DNA of 6,602 nt from Gammaproteobacteria bacterium (GTDB lineage: Bacteria; Pseudomonadota; Gammaproteobacteria; Pseudomonadales; UBA7434), in contig JAJRPK010000332.1 in NCBI GenBank assembly GCA_024280785.1, positions 1 through 6,602 of the forward strand. The letters are read 5' to 3'. The position numbers and the translations under genes were made by a program. This document shows, one piece after another, positions 5,527-6,602 of the stretch; position 1 is the stretch's first letter; the number at the start of each line of letters is the position of its first letter. The notes below the pieces were generated by a model, which was given only the letters and a program-made list of their open reading frames with translations, was not told where the DNA came from and made no database searches.

Positions 5527-6602
5527 TTAACTTCCAAACATCTTCGCCGTATAACTGTCAGTGCCCGAACGCAAGGTCGTTCCCGGCGTAGCGCCTGTAT
5601 ACTCATTATTAGATATTATCGTTTCCCCATTAACAATAACGTGGTCAATCCCGAAGGCATCGGCATAAACCCGGCCTGCACCTGTCGGTAAATCAAATTT
5701 CATATAGGTCTCTCCAACGCCTACGCTATCCGCATCAAAAATAACTACATCAGCATACCAGCCTTCTTTTAATAACCCACGATCTTTGATCCCAAGCAAC
5801 TCGGCAGGTTTTTGAGTAATTTGATGTATCGCCTGCTCTAAACTAATTACACCAAACTCACGTACACCTTTTTGCAATACCTTGGTTGAAAATGCAAAGG
5901 TGTCAATCATATCAAGATGGGCGCCGGCATCCGAGGCGCCAATCACAGTACGATCATCTTGCCAAAGTCTACCGCGAAATTCCCAAATGCTTTGCTCTCC
6001 CGTTTCTTGAAAAGGCATTAAAGAGGTTTTTAAGCCATCGGCGATGGACATCTCTACTAAAGCATCAAAAGGTTCTAACCCTAACGATTTTGCCAACTCT
6101 CCAACCGTTTTATGTTCAAACGGTTTATATTTATCGGTAAAGGTCTCGTCTATAACCATCGTTTCCCAATTGGCCAACATGGCCATACCACCGGCCTCTT
6201 CTGAATTGGCACGCTCATTAAGATAAGCACGGTATTCGGGATCTTTTAGCTTCTCGATTCGTTCTTCCACCGAAAGACGAAAAAAGTCTCCCCATCCCGG
6301 TAAAGCGTCGAAAACAAAACCGGCTAAAAAATTAATTCGAATCGTCATCGCTTGAGGAACAGTAAGAGCAATAACATCACCGCCATGTTTACGCGCATAG
6401 TCGCTAGCAGACAATTGAAATTCTACGCGCTCCATTTCCTGAGGGGTATCAACCATAACGGCCAGTGCATTCCAGTTTAACTTTCGCTGGGCGGCACGCG
6501 AGATATCAGCCATTAATTTAATATTATCGTCATTAAATTCTACCCCCGGTAGAAATTCAAGCGTGGTACCTTCAAACTCACTAACAACTTTAGCTAAGGA
6601 AA
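5527..6602 (-). CDS. Amidohydrolase, N-acyl-D-amino-acid deacylase type (5' end outside window)
   Basis: The frame is open from the window edge to TAA (complement of 5527-5529), giving 357 complete residues. An internal ATG at 6513 is not the start: the 29 codons before it read as family sequence (KVVSEFEGTTLEFLPG, then IKLMADISRAA). Relatives have about 550-580 residues, so roughly the first 200, including the HxH metal ligands, lie outside. Counting from the M at 6513, visible features are LNWN (12-15), GASDAGAHLDMI with metal-ligand candidate D195, the C-terminal module KDRGLLKEGWYADVVIFD (about 243-260), and VIVNGE (292-297). Members of this amidohydrolase_3/D-aminoacylase branch hydrolyse N-acyl groups from D-amino acids or related amides; the substrate here is unknown. 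The protein ends AKMFGS after a non-catalytic beta-sandwich tail. A strong terminator follows. Confidence 0.9.
   Translation of the reverse strand, partial: SLAKVVSEFEGTTLEFLPGVEFNDDNIKLMADISRAAQRKLNWNALAVMVDTPQEMERVEFQLSASDYARKHGGDVIALTVPQAMTIRINFLAGFVFDALPGWGDFFRLSVEERIEKLKDPEYRAYLNERANSEEAGGMAMLANWETMVIDETFTDKYKPFEHKTVGELAKSLGLEPFDALVEMSIADGLKTSLMPFQETGEQSIWEFRGRLWQDDRTVIGASDAGAHLDMIDTFAFSTKVLQKGVREFGVISLEQAIHQITQKPAELLGIKDRGLLKEGWYADVVIFDADSVGVGETYMKFDLPTGAGRVYADAFGIDHVIVNGETIISNNEYTGATPGTTLRSGTDSYTAKMFGS

Noticed and set aside
6484..6513. ATG at 6513 as the start of the amidohydrolase
   Set aside because: Upstream codons to the window edge read as continuous family sequence, and the domain lacks its N-terminal part, so the gene is truncated by the window.

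Overview
The window looks like chromosomal DNA from a gammaproteobacterium, probably marine or other environmental. This rests on protein resemblance recalled from memory (a PAS-GAF-GGDEF-EAL enzyme, a DsbA-family protein ending in SWC, an N-acyl-D-amino-acid deacylase-type amidohydrolase, a sulfotransferase-like start and a DUF3179 remnant) and on moderate, slightly AT-rich base composition. No rRNA, tRNA, CRISPR array or insertion sequence was seen.

Layout. The left edge carries the first 31 codons of a minus-strand gene resembling a sulfotransferase. Next comes a decayed plus-strand DUF3179 gene (about 227-603), broken by an 11-G tract exactly where the family's Cys-containing core should be. 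A 761-residue PAS-GAF-GGDEF-EAL protein (726-3011) follows, with every key cyclic-di-GMP residue I checked present. A type II toxin-antitoxin pair, vapB-vapC (3213-3847), has a recognisable promoter, a perfect inverted-repeat operator over the -10 box and a tandem 12-bp repeat over the -35 box.

The right part is on the minus strand. From right to left it holds the 3' part of an amidohydrolase (5527 to the window end), a near-perfect bidirectional terminator, a probable promoter with a palindromic operator, a DsbA-family protein (4622-5281), a 53-residue membrane protein too short for usual ORF cut-offs (4434-4595), and a VOC/glyoxalase-fold protein (3936-4331). The last three are codirectional and probably one operon, ending at a terminator that separates it from the convergent vapC.

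Functional reading. Three separate modules sit side by side: cyclic-di-GMP signalling, a toxin-antitoxin island, and a small putative redox/detoxification operon. I see no clear evidence for a new multi-gene defence or mobile system. The points most worth checking are the DUF3179 remnant with its G tract, the overlooked small membrane protein, the DsbA-like protein lacking the second CxxC cysteine, the regulatory repeats before vapB and the DsbA gene, and a diverged intergenic motif seen about three times around vapBC and the VOC gene.
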